Under the pieces are notes generated by a model. It made no database searches. It worked only from the letters and a program-made list of their open reading frames with translations, and had not been told where the DNA came from. The translations under genes and the position numbers were made by a program. A DNA stretch of 64,000 bases, taken from positions 2,921,001 through 2,985,000 of the forward strand of contig NZ_CP075187.1 in NCBI RefSeq assembly GCF_020510665.1, in the 5' to 3' direction. Source of the stretch: Dechloromonas denitrificans. Lineage in GTDB: Bacteria; Pseudomonadota; Gammaproteobacteria; Burkholderiales; Rhodocyclaceae. Positions 38,085 through 47,954 of the stretch are shown piece after piece (position 1 is the first letter of the stretch; every line of letters starts with the position of its first letter).

Positions 38085-39401
38085 ATGTTCTGCAGCAAGC
38101 ACCTCAAGAGAATTGCCGAACTCGAAACCCAACTCAGCGACGCGCGCGCCTTGCAACTCGCCATTGACCGCTCCACGGCTGTCATCGAACTATCGCCGGA
38201 TGGCACCATCCTGGGGGCCAACGGAAATTTCTGTGCAACCGTTGGCTATTCAGCCAGCGAACTGGCCGGCGCCCATCATCGTCAATTGTGTGACGAAGCT
38301 TTTGCCGGCAGCCGGGAATACGCCGAGCTTTGGAACCGCCTGCGTGCCGGCGAATTCTTTCGCGGCACAATCAAGCGCCGCCACAAGAACGGTGCCGACA
38401 TCTGGCTGGAGGCAACCTACAACCCGATTCTGGAGCCAGGCGGCAAGGTCCGCAAAGTCGTCAAGTTTGCCGCCGATGTCACCCGACAGGTTGAAGAGGC
38501 AACCCGGATGCGCGCCATGGTCGAGGCGATCGAGCGTTCGATGGCCGTCATTGAGTTCAGCCTGGACGGCGTCGTCCAGCGGACCAACGAAAATTTCCTG
38601 CGCACCCTGGGCTACTCGTCTGGTGACGTCATCGGTCGACATCACCGGATGTTCTGCCCCAGCAACTTTGCGGGCAGCAGTGAATACGCCGATTTCTGGG
38701 CGCGCCTCGGACGGGGCGAATTCATTACCGGGCAGTTTTCGCGGGTCGACCGCCAGGGTCGAGAAATCTGGCTCGAAGCCAGCTACAACCCGGTCTTTGG
38801 CCCGGATGGCAAAGTACTCAAAATCGTCAAGTTCGCATCCGACATCACTGCCCAGATCCATCGCCACCAAGCCGAAAAAGCCAGCGTCAAGACGGCCTAC
38901 GACGTTGCCGCAGAAACCGAAACCGTCGCCAAAAATGGCGAAGGCATCATCCTCGACACCGTGGCCAAAATGCACTCGATCGCCGGCATCGTCGGCAAAT
39001 CATCCCACCTCGTCGAATCGCTGGGCGAACAGACTTCACGCATCACGTCCATCGTCAACACCATCCGGGAAATTGCCGACCAGACCAATCTGCTCGCGCT
39101 CAACGCAGCCATCGAAGCCGCACGCGCCGGGGAAAGCGGACGCGGCTTTGCCGTCGTGGCGGATGAAGTACGCAAACTCGCCGAGCGGACAAGCAAATCA
39201 ACCAGCGAAATTGCCCAGATGATCCAGGACATCCAGGCCGAAACCGGCTCAGTCAGCCAGAGCATGAGTCACGGCCTGACCGAGGTTGCCGACGGTGTCG
39301 AACTGGCCAACCAGGCAGGCGGCGCAATCCGTCAAATGCGGGTCGATGCGGCACGGGTCGTTGAAGTGATCCACGAACTATCGGAAACAGTCGCCCGCTA
39401 A
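38085..39401 (+). CDS. Soluble chemoreceptor with two PAS domains
   Basis: 438 residues with no membrane helix. Two PAS-PAC repeats (about 20-140 and 142-262), each with similar blocks ([24 protein letters not shown] and [32 protein letters not shown]-type endings), precede a shortened MCP signalling domain with [40 protein letters not shown]. The PAS repeats suggest a cytoplasmic redox, oxygen or ligand sensor of the Aer2/BdlA type. AGGAG lies 7 nt before the ATG at 38085. It is encoded away from the che cluster and divergent from dbpA by 139 bp. Confidence 0.92.
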   Translation: MFCSKHLKRIAELETQLSDARALQLAIDRSTAVIELSPDGTILGANGNFCATVGYSASELAGAHHRQLCDEAFAGSREYAELWNRLRAGEFFRGTIKRRHKNGADIWLEATYNPILEPGGKVRKVVKFAADVTRQVEEATRMRAMVEAIERSMAVIEFSLDGVVQRTNENFLRTLGYSSGDVIGRHHRMFCPSNFAGSSEYADFWARLGRGEFITGQFSRVDRQGREIWLEASYNPVFGPDGKVLKIVKFASDITAQIHRHQAEKASVKTAYDVAAETETVAKNGEGIILDTVAKMHSIAGIVGKSSHLVESLGEQTSRITSIVNTIREIADQTNLLALNAAIEAARAGESGRGFAVVADEVRKLAERTSKSTSEIAQMIQDIQAETGSVSQSMSHGLTEVADGVELANQAGGAIRQMRVDAARVVEVIHELSETVAR

Positions 39402-39464
39402 TACGCGACGCAGCAAAACAGGTCCGCTTCCTGTCGGCAACCGGATGATGGAGTAGACTTTGGG

Positions 39465-39485
39465 ATTGGTAATTGCAATACCGAT
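39465..39485. promoter_or_regulatory. Imperfect inverted repeat before the hybrid kinase gene
   Basis: ATTGGTA - N7 - TACCGAT, 6 of 7 arm positions paired, in the 147-bp gap between the PAS receptor and hybrid kinase genes. It is a possible operator. No matching regulator is identified. Confidence 0.25.
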
Positions 39486-39500
39486 CGTCGGTTACCTCGA

Positions 39501-39545
39501 ATGAATTTCCTGAACATTCTCCTTGCAGTTCCGAAGAGCGACTGA
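39501..39545 (+). CDS. Possible 14-residue upstream reading frame
   Basis: ATG-initiated frame MNFLNILLAVPKSD ending 3 bp before the hybrid kinase ATG. Its last codons contain the only purine-rich ribosome site (GAAGAGCG) for the kinase. It could couple translation, or it may be chance. Confidence 0.2.
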   Translation: MNFLNILLAVPKSD

Positions 39546-39548
39546 CAA

Positions 39549-42158
39549 ATGCTGAGCAACCTGATCAATAACATTGCCTTCCTGATTGCGCTGGCAGCCG
39601 CAGGCCAGCTAGTCGTTACACGATTTCACCAATCCCCTCTGAAATATTCTCTGGCGCTCGGGGTTCTGTTTGGCAGCGTGACCTTGCTGGGCATGGCGAA
39701 TCCGGTGAACTTCGCACCCGGCGTATTTTTTGACGGGCGGTCGATTGTGCTGACGGTCGCCGGCGTGATCGGCGGAGGCCTGGCTGCGGCCATCGCCGCT
39801 GGCATGGCCGCCATCTATCGCTATCAACTGGGCGGTATCGGCGCACCTGTGGGCATCATGGTCATCCTGTTCTCGGCCTTTTTGGGGGTGCTGGCGCGGC
39901 GGTGGTGGCAGCGGCGCAGCGCCCCGCCGCATTACGGGCACTATCTGGCGCTCGGCGTAGTAGTGCAATTGATGCAGTTGGCCGCCTTCACGCAAGTACC
40001 TGATCGGGCCGGGTATGCTTTCATCGAGCAGGCCTGGTGGATCCTCCTGTTGTTCTACCCCCTCGCGACCGCCCTGCTGAGCCTGATCTTTCGCAACTAC
40101 GAACAGCAATTTGAAGAGCGGGCGGCATTGCAGGCTGCACAGAAGGCGGTCATGGCAGAAGAGCAAGCCAGCATGGAACGCTTTCATGCTTACTTTGATC
40201 ACTCCATCGTCGGCCTTGCCATTACCAGCCAGGAGAAGGGCTGGATCGAGGTGAATGACGCTCTTTGTCTGACGCTGGGGTACACAACGGACGAATTGAC
40301 CCGCATGACCTGGACGGATCTCACCTATCCGGAAGATCTCGCACCTGACCTGGCGCAGTTCAACCAGATGCTGGCCGGCGAAATCAATAGCTATGCGATG
40401 GACAAGCGCTTCATCCACAAGGACGGTCATCTGGTCTATACGCGCCTGGCGGTGAGTCAAGTTCGCAAGCCGGATGGCAGTCTGGATTATGTGGTCGCAA
40501 TGGTGGAGGACATTTCGGACCGCAAGCGTTCGGAACTGGCTCTGGAGAGCAGCGAAAAACAACTGCGCTTCGTGTTGGAAGGGGCGGAGCTCGGTTTTTG
40601 GGACTGGGACATTGCTGCAGGCAAAGTGGACCGGAACGAACGTTGGGCGATGATGCTGGGATACACACACAGCGAAATCCAGTACACGGTGATGCAGTGG
40701 ACCGACTTCATTCACCCGGAGGATCAGGAACGTGCGTGGGACTCCATCAAAGCGGTGATTGAAGGGCGCTCCGAGATGCATCGGCTTGAGTACCGGATGC
40801 TCCACAAGGATGGCAGCATTCGGTGGATTCTTGACCAGGCCAGCGTGATGCAGCGCGATGTAGATGGCAAGCCGCTGCGCATGTGCGGAACCCATACCGA
40901 CATTACCGCACGCAAGCAGGACGAGCTCGAACTGCTGCAGCATCGCCATCACCTTCAGAAACTCGTTGAAGCACAAACCCGGGAGCTACGCGTCGCCAAA
41001 GAAGCCGCCGAAACTGCCAACGTCGCCAAGAGCTCCTTCCTGGCCAACATGTCACACGAGATCCGCACCCCGCTTAATGCCATCACTGGCATGGCCTACA
41101 TTTTGCGTCGCAACGGCCTGACTGCCGAGCAAACTGACAAGCTCGACAAGATCGAGAACGCCGGCAGCCACCTGCTCAGGATCATCAACGACGTTCTCGA
41201 CCTCTCCAAAATCGAAGCCGGCAAGTTCGCCTTGGAGGATAGTACTGTCCATATCGAAGCACTGCTGGCCAATGTCGCCTCGATGCTCGGTCAGAAAGCA
41301 CGGGACAAAGGTCTGCGCTTCAACATCGAAACCACTGCCTTGCCTCACCGTCTGCGTGGCGACTCCACCCGGCTGCAACAAGCCCTGCTCAACTATGCCG
41401 CCAATGCCATCAAATTTACCGAGCAGGGCCACATTACCCTGCGCGTAACGCAAGACGCTGAAACCGACGACACCGCCACCATACGCTTCGTAGTCGAAGA
41501 TACCGGCATCGGTATCGCCCCCGAGGCCCTGCCCAAACTCTTCACTGCCTTCGAGCAGGCCGACAACTCGACCACACGCCAATACGGCGGCACCGGTCTC
41601 GGTCTGGCCATCACCCGAAAGATCGCCGAAGTGATGGGGGGTGGCGCTGGCGTCACCAGCGTCCCAGGCCAGGGCAGCACCTTCTGGTTCACTGCAGTTC
41701 TCCAGAAAGCCCAAGAGACAGCAGCACAAGGCGCCCGTGAGGGGACCGAAGCCGCCGAGCAAATCATCCTGCGCGACCATGCCGGCAAGCGCATCCTGTT
41801 GGTCGAGGACGAAACGATCAACCAGGAAATTGCCCAGATGCTGCTGGAGAATGTGGGCCTAGCCGTCGATCTGGCCGGGAATGGCCAACAGGCCGTGGAG
41901 AAGGCCCGCTCAGGAAGCTACGCTGTCATCCTGATGGACATGCAGATGCCGGTGCTGGACGGCCTGGATGCGACGCGGCAAATCCGTCAGTTGCCCGATC
42001 ATCAAGCAACGCCAGTCCTGGCGATGACAGCGAATGCCTTTGCCGAGGACAAGGATCGCTGCTTTGTGGCAGGCATGGATGACTTTCTTTCCAAGCCGGT
42101 TAATCCTGGGATTCTCTACGCAACGCTACTCAAATGGTTGGAACACCAACGGGACTGA
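39549..42158 (+). CDS. Hybrid sensor histidine kinase (multi-TM, PAS-PAS, HisKA, HATPase, REC)
   Basis: 869 residues. The N-terminal 185 residues hold five to six membrane helices of the 5TM-LYT type ([27 protein letters not shown], cf. LytS sensors). Two PAS-PAC domains follow (about 215-335 and 345-470), then HisKA with phospho-His503 ([15 protein letters not shown]), HATPase ([29 protein letters not shown]), and a C-terminal receiver with Asp797 ([13 protein letters not shown]). No DNA-binding partner gene adjoins it, so its output is unknown. It converges on amtB, 218 bp away. Confidence 0.93.
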   Translation: MLSNLINNIAFLIALAAAGQLVVTRFHQSPLKYSLALGVLFGSVTLLGMANPVNFAPGVFFDGRSIVLTVAGVIGGGLAAAIAAGMAAIYRYQLGGIGAPVGIMVILFSAFLGVLARRWWQRRSAPPHYGHYLALGVVVQLMQLAAFTQVPDRAGYAFIEQAWWILLLFYPLATALLSLIFRNYEQQFEERAALQAAQKAVMAEEQASMERFHAYFDHSIVGLAITSQEKGWIEVNDALCLTLGYTTDELTRMTWTDLTYPEDLAPDLAQFNQMLAGEINSYAMDKRFIHKDGHLVYTRLAVSQVRKPDGSLDYVVAMVEDISDRKRSELALESSEKQLRFVLEGAELGFWDWDIAAGKVDRNERWAMMLGYTHSEIQYTVMQWTDFIHPEDQERAWDSIKAVIEGRSEMHRLEYRMLHKDGSIRWILDQASVMQRDVDGKPLRMCGTHTDITARKQDELELLQHRHHLQKLVEAQTRELRVAKEAAETANVAKSSFLANMSHEIRTPLNAITGMAYILRRNGLTAEQTDKLDKIENAGSHLLRIINDVLDLSKIEAGKFALEDSTVHIEALLANVASMLGQKARDKGLRFNIETTALPHRLRGDSTRLQQALLNYAANAIKFTEQGHITLRVTQDAETDDTATIRFVVEDTGIGIAPEALPKLFTAFEQADNSTTRQYGGTGLGLAITRKIAEVMGGGAGVTSVPGQGSTFWFTAVLQKAQETAAQGAREGTEAAEQIILRDHAGKRILLVEDETINQEIAQMLLENVGLAVDLAGNGQQAVEKARSGSYAVILMDMQMPVLDGLDATRQIRQLPDHQATPVLAMTANAFAEDKDRCFVAGMDDFLSKPVNPGILYATLLKWLEHQRD

Positions 42159-42314
42159 ACGCGTGCTGTGCGGCCGTTTCCTGCCGTTTGGCCTTCGGCT
42201 GGGCGAATGACAGCTTCGGGTCGCTTTAAGCCCTATAGGCAGAATGCTAGACACATCGCACATTTAGCACTGGCACGAAGCAAATGCTTGCCACGTTGAA
42301 TGAGCGCAAACATA

Positions 42315-42335
42315 AAGGGGGCCGATGGCCCCCTT
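42315..42335 (-). terminator. Terminator downstream of amtB
   Basis: AAGGGGGCC - 3-nt loop - GGCCCCCTT, a perfect 9-bp stem in the gap between the convergent hybrid kinase and amtB genes. On the minus strand it is followed by TATGTTT. The rest of 42159-42376 holds nothing I recognise. Confidence 0.7.
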
Positions 42336-42376
42336 AGATTCAACTGTCCGACAGACTTAATTGTTTCCGACCAGCC

Positions 42377-43579
42377 TTACCAGTTCGGCTCGCGCTCCGG
42401 CGTTGCTGTAATGCGGTGAATGCTCAGGTCGGCGCCCTCGTATTCTTCTTCCTGATCGAGTCGCAAGCCGATGAAGGCTTTCAGGCTGCCATAAACGATG
42501 GCTCCGCCGGCCAAGGCAACGACAATCGCCAGACCGGTCATGATCAGTTGCGGCATGAAGGCAATGCTGCCGGCGCCGCCCAGCGCCTTGCTGCCGAAGA
42601 TACCGGCCGCGATACCGCCCCATGCGCCGCACAGGCCGTGCAGCGGCCAGACACCCAGAACGTCGTCGATTTTCCAGCGATTCTGGGTCAGCGTGAACAT
42701 GATGACGAACAGGCCGCCAGCGATGCTGCCGACAACCAGCGCACCCATCGGGTGCATCAGGTCCGAGCCGGCACAAACGGCGACCAGACCGGCGAGCGGG
42801 CCGTTATGCACGAAACCCGGGTCATTCTTGCCGAGCAGAAGTGCCACCATGGTGCCGCCGACCATCGCCATCAACGAATTGAGGGCGACCAGGCCGGAAA
42901 TTTTGTCCAGCGTCTGGGCGCTCATCACATTGAAGCCAAACCAGCCGACCGTCAGAATCCACGCTCCCAATGCCAGAAAAGGAATCGATGAAGGAGGATG
43001 GGCTGAAATGCGGCCGTCCTTGTTGTAGCGACCATGGCGTGGCCCGAGCAGGAGGACGGCAGGCAAGGCAATCCAGCCGCCCATGGCATGTACGACGACA
43101 GAGCCGGCGAAGTCATGGAACTCCTCGCCAAATGTCGCCTTCAGCCACGCCTGAATGCCAAACGCCTGATTCCAGGCGATACTTTCATAAAACGGGTAGA
43201 TGAAGCCGACGATCATGAACGTGGCAATCAACTGCGGGTGGAACTTGGCTCGTTCGGCGATTCCCCCGGAGATAATCGCTGGAATGGCTGCGGCAAAGGT
43301 CAGCAAAAAGAAAAACTTGGTCAGTTCGTAACCATTTTTTTCCATCAGCGTTTCAACACCGGTGAAGAAATTGACACCGTAGGCAATGGTGTAGCCGATG
43401 AAGAAGTATGCCAGGGTCGACATGCCGAAATCGGTCAAAATCTTGACCAGCGCATTGACCTGGTTTTTCTTGCGAACCGTGCCCACTTCGAGGAAGGCAA
43501 AGCCTGCGTGCATGGCCAGCACCATGATGGCGCCAAGCAGGATGAACAGCACATTGCTGCCGGATTGGTAGTTTTCCAT
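42377..43579 (-). CDS. amtB: Ammonium transporter (Amt/MEP/Rh family)
   Basis: 400 residues with about 11 membrane helices. The channel His pair lies in VVHAMGGWIALPAVLLLGPRHGRY and WPLHGLCGAWGGIAAGIFG. The N-terminus (MENYQSGSNVLFILLGAIMVLAMHAGFAFLEVGTVRKKNQ) has no cleavable signal, unlike E. coli AmtB. It imports ammonium under nitrogen limitation. No glnK neighbours it. The ATG at 43579 has AGGGG upstream. A sigma-54 promoter and NtrC-type site precede it. Confidence 0.95.
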   Translation of the reverse strand: MENYQSGSNVLFILLGAIMVLAMHAGFAFLEVGTVRKKNQVNALVKILTDFGMSTLAYFFIGYTIAYGVNFFTGVETLMEKNGYELTKFFFLLTFAAAIPAIISGGIAERAKFHPQLIATFMIVGFIYPFYESIAWNQAFGIQAWLKATFGEEFHDFAGSVVVHAMGGWIALPAVLLLGPRHGRYNKDGRISAHPPSSIPFLALGAWILTVGWFGFNVMSAQTLDKISGLVALNSLMAMVGGTMVALLLGKNDPGFVHNGPLAGLVAVCAGSDLMHPMGALVVGSIAGGLFVIMFTLTQNRWKIDDVLGVWPLHGLCGAWGGIAAGIFGSKALGGAGSIAFMPQLIMTGLAIVVALAGGAIVYGSLKAFIGLRLDQEEEYEGADLSIHRITATPEREPNW

Positions 43580-43611
43580 GAAAGCCCCTGATTTTGGAAT
43601 CGAATGCCTAT

Positions 43612-43627
43612 AGCAAGCACCATTCCA
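43612..43627 (-). promoter_or_regulatory. Sigma-54 promoter of amtB
   Basis: On the minus strand TGGAATG-GTGC-TTGCT matches TGGCACG-N4-TTGCW, with the invariant GG and GC exactly 10 bp apart. The predicted start is near 43601, a 22-nt leader before the ATG. Confidence 0.8.
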
Positions 43628-43656
43628 GTGCACAAAGATGTTTTAAATCAGTGCAT

Positions 43657-43675
43657 TGCAAAAGTCATTTTTGCA
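43657..43675. promoter_or_regulatory. Second inverted repeat upstream of amtB
   Basis: TGCAAAA - N5 - TTTTGCA (7-bp perfect arms), about 65 bp upstream of the predicted start. It could be a weaker NtrC site or another regulator's operator; its spacing is 2 bp longer than the NtrC consensus. Confidence 0.4.
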
Positions 43676-43680
43676 TAAAC

Positions 43681-43695
43681 GCACCAAACAAGTGC
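43681..43695. promoter_or_regulatory. NtrC-type enhancer site of amtB
   Basis: GCAC-N7-GTGC, the NtrC consensus dyad, centred about 87 bp upstream of the predicted amtB start. This is the normal enhancer distance for a sigma-54 promoter. Confidence 0.7.
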
Positions 43696-43807
43696 CAAAA
43701 AACAATCCATCGCCCAGCATCGGTGCAGAAAATGCGGGCAATGCACCAACAAAACCACCCCGCGGGATCGTCAAGCAAGCCCGCCCCCTGGGCAACGAAC
43801 GCTTACG

Positions 43808-45025
43808 TTATCTGGGCGCAGCTTCCGGCGGCAAAAGCACCCAAAGACGTCCGGTTTGCTTCATGCGCCCGGCCTGTTCGCCTGCTGCCTTGCCAAAGCC
43901 CCAGAAAAAGTCGGCCCGAACTGCCCCCTTGATCGCACCACCGGTGTCCTGCGCCATGACCAGACGATTCATTGCTTGCACTGAATTGGGGCGGGTCGTT
44001 GCCAGGAAGACCGGGGCTCCGAGCGGCACCGAGCGCGGATCAATCGCAATGCTGCGCTCGGGCGTCAGCGGCACGCCGAGCGCACCCGCCGGACCATCCT
44101 TGCTGTTCGGATTTTCACGGAAGAAAACATAGCTCGGATTGGCGTTGAGTAATTCGTCGAGACGGGCCGGATTGGCCCGTGCCCAGGCCTGGATGCCCTG
44201 CATCGAAGCCTCTTCAAGCTTCAGTTCGCCACGGTCGACCAGCACGCGACCGATGGATTGGTAGGGATGACCGTTCTGGTCGGCATAATTGACGCGTACG
44301 GTGCTGCCATCGGTCAGCTTGACCCGACCGGATCCCTGAACCTGAAGAAAGAACAGTTCGACGGCATCATCGACATACAGCAAGGTTTTACCCGGCAAGC
44401 GATCGCCGCGCGCACCGATTTCGGCACGTGACCAGTAAGGCACCACCTTATTGCCTTCAACCCGGCCACGAACGCGCTTGTCTTTGAGCTCAGGGAAAAG
44501 CGCGGACAGGTCGATCGTCAGCAAATCATCCGGCACAGCCCGGATCGGCTGCTCAAACCCCTTCACCTTGGTTCTGCTGCCGCGCAGCAGTGGCTCGTAA
44601 TAGCCGGTAATCATGCCGTTGAATTCGCCCTCACCGGTCAGGACGGCATAAGGCTGGAGGTTTTGCTCAAAGAAGGCTCGCGGATTGAAGTCCGGCTTGC
44701 CGTCAGCCGCCCGCGCCAGATCGCAGACGCGCTTCCAGGCCGGGCCGTGCGACTTGCTGGCCATGCCCCGGCAAGACTGCATGAAAGCCGGCCAGGCGGC
44801 CGCTATATCGTCATTTTTCCAGCCCGGCAGATCGGCCCAGCTGGCGGCACGAAAAGTCCGGGCAAACGGGCTTGGCGGCACGGGCGTCGTGACAGCCGTT
44901 GGCGGGCAGGCCGGGCAGCTTGCGCAAGGTTTGCAGACGGCCGGCTCCGGCTCTCCCGAGGGCAAAAGGCTGCAGGCGCTCAACAGGGAGAAGGCCAGAA
45001 AGGGTGCGGCTTGGATTTTTCGCAT
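43808..45025 (-). CDS. mltA: Membrane-bound lytic transglycosylase A
   Basis: 405 residues. A lipoprotein signal (MRKIQAAPFLAFSLLSAC, acylated Cys18) precedes an unusual Cys/Pro-rich linker (CKPCASCPACPP). The MltA barrel domain has GMITGYYEPLLRGSR and the C-terminal 3D domain has VMAQDTGGAIKGAVRADFFWGFG, with the catalytic Asp. It cleaves peptidoglycan to 1,6-anhydromuropeptides at the outer membrane. An in-frame TTG at 45052 is rejected because the lipoprotein signal begins at 45025. Divergent from the DUF815 gene by 47 bp. Confidence 0.94.
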   Translation of the reverse strand: MRKIQAAPFLAFSLLSACSLLPSGEPEPAVCKPCASCPACPPTAVTTPVPPSPFARTFRAASWADLPGWKNDDIAAAWPAFMQSCRGMASKSHGPAWKRVCDLARAADGKPDFNPRAFFEQNLQPYAVLTGEGEFNGMITGYYEPLLRGSRTKVKGFEQPIRAVPDDLLTIDLSALFPELKDKRVRGRVEGNKVVPYWSRAEIGARGDRLPGKTLLYVDDAVELFFLQVQGSGRVKLTDGSTVRVNYADQNGHPYQSIGRVLVDRGELKLEEASMQGIQAWARANPARLDELLNANPSYVFFRENPNSKDGPAGALGVPLTPERSIAIDPRSVPLGAPVFLATTRPNSVQAMNRLVMAQDTGGAIKGAVRADFFWGFGKAAGEQAGRMKQTGRLWVLLPPEAAPR

Positions 45026-45072
45026 GGGTTTCGTTAGAGTGCGTGAATTCAACGCGAAGTATACCTGTCACC

Positions 45073-45963
45073 ATGCCCGAATCTCTCCAGCTTGAACGTC
45101 TGCTTGCCCGTGCCGAGGCCGTCCTTGGTCGCTTCGAGGCAACGCTGCCCCCCGCTCCGCCGCTGCCGGACTGGAAAAACGCCATTGCTTTCCGCTGGCG
45201 CAAGAACCACGGCCGCGGCTGGTTGCAGGCCATTCGCCAGCCCCACCCGATCCGCCTCGACGAACTGAACAACATCGACGACCAAAAAGAGCGCATCCGC
45301 CTGAATACCGCCCAGTTCGTCGCCGGTCACACCGCCAACAATGTCTTGCTGACCGGCTCGCGCGGCTCGGGCAAGTCATCCTTGGTCAAGGCCGTACTCA
45401 ACGAGTACTCGGCGCAAGGCCTGCGGCTGATCGAAGTCGACAAGGCCGACCTCGTCGACCTGCCGGATATCGTCGACCTGATCGAAAGCCGACCGGAACG
45501 TTTCATCATCTTCTGCGATGATCTTTCCTTCGAAGCCGGCGAAACCGCCTACAAGGCATTGAAGTCGGTGCTTGATGGCTCGATTTCGGCGCCGCCGGAC
45601 AATGTGCTGATTTATGCCACCTCGAATCGTCGCCACCTGATGCCCGAGTTTTTCTCCGAAAACCTCGAAACCCAGCGGATCGACGACGAAATTCATCCGG
45701 GCGAAGCCGTTGAAGAAAAAATCTCGCTATCCGAACGTTTCGGCCTGTGGATTTCGTTCTACCCATTCAGCCAGAACGAATACCTGAATATCGTCTATCA
45801 CTGGCTGCGCTATCTCGGCGTCGATGAAGCCGTGATCGCCCGATGTGAGCGCGACGCCCTCAACTGGGCACTCGGCCGCGGCTCGCGCTCCGGCCGTGTG
45901 GCCTGGCAATTCGCCCGCGACCTGGCCGGCCAGCAAAAAGATCAGCCGGAGACGACGCGGTGA
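45073..45963 (+). CDS. DUF815-family AAA-type ATPase
   Basis: 296 residues. Walker A GSRGSGKSSLVKAV (about 100-110), Walker B-like FIIFCDDLSFE, a sensor-1 region VLIYATSNRRHL and C-terminal helices typical of DUF815. The cellular role of the family is not established. It overlaps the following Nudix gene as GTGA, and similar pairing with mutT is common, but a functional link is not shown. Confidence 0.88.
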   Translation: MPESLQLERLLARAEAVLGRFEATLPPAPPLPDWKNAIAFRWRKNHGRGWLQAIRQPHPIRLDELNNIDDQKERIRLNTAQFVAGHTANNVLLTGSRGSGKSSLVKAVLNEYSAQGLRLIEVDKADLVDLPDIVDLIESRPERFIIFCDDLSFEAGETAYKALKSVLDGSISAPPDNVLIYATSNRRHLMPEFFSENLETQRIDDEIHPGEAVEEKISLSERFGLWISFYPFSQNEYLNIVYHWLRYLGVDEAVIARCERDALNWALGRGSRSGRVAWQFARDLAGQQKDQPETTR

Positions 45964-46907
45964 GCGAAAAAATTGTCGAAGTTGCCGCCGCCGTGATGCT
46001 GCGCGCCAACGGCCGTGAATTTCTCCTCGCACAACGCCCGGAAGGCAAGGTCTACGCCGGCTACTGGGAGTTCCCGGGCGGCAAGCTGGAGGCGGGCGAA
46101 AGCGTTCGCCAGGCGCTGGTCCGCGAGCTTCATGAAGAATTGGGCATCAGTGTCACGGAATGCGCCCCCTGGCTGACCCGGCAATTCACCTACCCGCACG
46201 CCACGGTGCGCTTGCATTTCTGGCGCGTCACGGCGTGGACCGGGGAAATCGGCATCACCGCCCCGCTGGAGCATGCTGCGGTCGACTGGATGGAGTGCGG
46301 CAAAAGCGCCAGCGTTGCCCCCATCCTGCCGGCCAATGACCCGATTCTCAAAGGTCTGGCCTTACCCACCCGGATGGCCATTACGATGGCCGAAAGCGAA
46401 GGCGTCGAGCGCCAGCTGGAGCGCCTTGAAGAAGCGCTGAATGCGGGCCTGAAGCTGATCCAGGTGCGCGAGAAGCACTGGCCACAAGCCCGGCGCCTGT
46501 GGTTCGCCGAAGCCGTCAAGCGGCTGGCTCACGACCACGGCGCCCTCGTCGTGATCAATGACGATGCGGAAGTCGCCCGGCTGGTCGGCGCCGATGGCCT
46601 GCATCTTTCATCGAGCGGACTCGCAGCCTGTCGCGAACGCCCTGACTTCAACTGGGTAGGTGCGTCATGCCACTGCGCGGCCGAAATTCATCGCGCCGGC
46701 GAACTGAACCTTGATTACGCGCTGCTCGGCCCGGTCTTGCCGACACCAAGTCATCCGGAAAATCCGGGACTGGGCTGGGATGGTTTTGCCGAACACCTCA
46801 CCGGAAACACCATCCCGGTCTTTGCATTGGGGGGGATGAACCAGGCTTTGATCGACCAAGCTCAAGCCCATGGCGCTCACGGACTGGCCTTGATGCGCGG
46901 CTGGTAA
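45960..46907 (+). CDS. Nudix hydrolase fused to a ThiE/TenI-like domain
   Basis: 315 residues starting with GTG. An N-terminal MutT-type Nudix domain (about 1-130) has the box GGKLEAGESVRQALVRELHEELGI, close to the GX5EX7REUXEEXGU rule. A C-terminal thiamine-phosphate-synthase/TenI-like barrel follows (about 140-315: LIQVREKHWPQARRL, VVINDDAEVARLVGADGLHLSS, YALLGPVLPTPSHP, PVFALGGM). Such MutT/ThiE-like fusions are known in proteobacteria; the Nudix half likely removes 8-oxo-dGTP. Actual thiamine synthesis activity is doubtful. It overlaps the DUF815 gene by 4 bp. Confidence 0.88.
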   Translation: MSEKIVEVAAAVMLRANGREFLLAQRPEGKVYAGYWEFPGGKLEAGESVRQALVRELHEELGISVTECAPWLTRQFTYPHATVRLHFWRVTAWTGEIGITAPLEHAAVDWMECGKSASVAPILPANDPILKGLALPTRMAITMAESEGVERQLERLEEALNAGLKLIQVREKHWPQARRLWFAEAVKRLAHDHGALVVINDDAEVARLVGADGLHLSSSGLAACRERPDFNWVGASCHCAAEIHRAGELNLDYALLGPVLPTPSHPENPGLGWDGFAEHLTGNTIPVFALGGMNQALIDQAQAHGAHGLALMRGW

Positions 46908-46937
46908 CACGGCCAAAGCCTGAAACGGCTTAAAAAC

Positions 46938-47135
46938 CTAGAAACCTTGATCGCCGGGCAAATCACCGTCCGGTAGATCAGGCTGGCCCTGCACCGGAAT
47001 ACGGTAGGTATCGGCCGCCCAGCAACCGAGATCGATTTTCCGACAACGTTCGGAGCAAAAAGGACGATCCGGATTTTCCGGCGACCAGAGCGCATCTTCG
47101 CCACACTGCGGACAACGGACCTTGCGTGCCGTCAT
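46938..47135 (-). CDS. yacG: DNA gyrase inhibitor YacG
   Basis: 65 residues with a four-Cys zinc site: CPQC near the N-terminus and [14 protein letters not shown]. This is the YacG family, which binds gyrase B and inhibits supercoiling in E. coli. It overlaps zapD by one base (TAATG) and ends coaE-zapD-yacG; it converges on the Nudix fusion gene. Confidence 0.94.
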   Translation of the reverse strand: MTARKVRCPQCGEDALWSPENPDRPFCSERCRKIDLGCWAADTYRIPVQGQPDLPDGDLPGDQGF

Positions 47136-47893
47136 TACAGGTTGCAGAAGGTCAGGTCGAAATCAATATCGCGCTCGCAGCCACGGGCCTTGATTTCACC
47201 CGCCGGCGGCTTGGTGAAGCGGATATTGAGAAAATACTTGTTGGCGCTAACCTCCGGAATCGCCTGCTCGTCGGCGCTCACCGCAACGCGCACCATCTGC
47301 GCGGCAGTACCGCCGAGATTGAGCTGGAATTGACCGTTGACCGCGCTATAACGCTTCGGCCGGCCACTTGAGCGCAGCAGACGCAAGACGATGGCCGCTG
47401 CATCGCGCAACGGCAGCATGGGCTTGAGCCAGCCATCAAGTGCTTCAAGACGGACATCCAGCGGACGATTCAGCCACCAGTGATAAGACGGCAGATCGAA
47501 TTCGCAGACACCGCCGGGAATCGCCGCACGGCTCTTGATCCCCATCAGCCAGTCGTTGTCGCGCAGATACTGGCCGATCTTGCCAACCATGCCGAGCAGG
47601 GCGGCCGAGGAGTGCTCGATTTCATAAAGCGCACCGGACAGCGCTTCTTCGGAGATATCGGGATTATTGCGGTAGGCCAGCAAGGTCTGGCGCTGCCTTT
47701 CCAGTTCCTGGATCAAATCCATTTTCAGGTCGGCACGGCCGGCCACTTCAAGGATTTCAAACAGGGTAACGAGGGCAGTATGGTGTTCGAGCTGACCTTC
47801 GCTTTGAATGAAATAGGCCGTTTTTTCGAACAAGTCTTCGAGACGCAACAATGTGCGGATGCGCTCGTTAAACGGGTATTCGTAAGTAATCAC
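47135..47893 (-). CDS. zapD: Cell division protein ZapD
   Basis: 252 residues starting with GTG. The N-terminal [19 protein letters not shown] is diagnostic of ZapD (YacF). The helical N-terminal and beta-rich C-terminal halves cross-link FtsZ filaments at the division ring. It lies in the conserved coaE-zapD-yacG order, 61 bp after coaE. Confidence 0.95.
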   Translation of the reverse strand: MITYEYPFNERIRTLLRLEDLFEKTAYFIQSEGQLEHHTALVTLFEILEVAGRADLKMDLIQELERQRQTLLAYRNNPDISEEALSGALYEIEHSSAALLGMVGKIGQYLRDNDWLMGIKSRAAIPGGVCEFDLPSYHWWLNRPLDVRLEALDGWLKPMLPLRDAAAIVLRLLRSSGRPKRYSAVNGQFQLNLGGTAAQMVRVAVSADEQAIPEVSANKYFLNIRFTKPPAGEIKARGCERDIDFDLTFCNL

Positions 47894-47954
47894 GCGGCCA
47901 GTGTCCGAAGGAACGGAAAATTATTCTGAATTTTGAGCCATTTGCATGCAAATC

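Noticed and set aside
42159-42376. Small RNA or extra gene in the kinase-amtB gap
   Set aside because: No coding frame with a ribosome site and no structure other than the amtB terminator hairpin.
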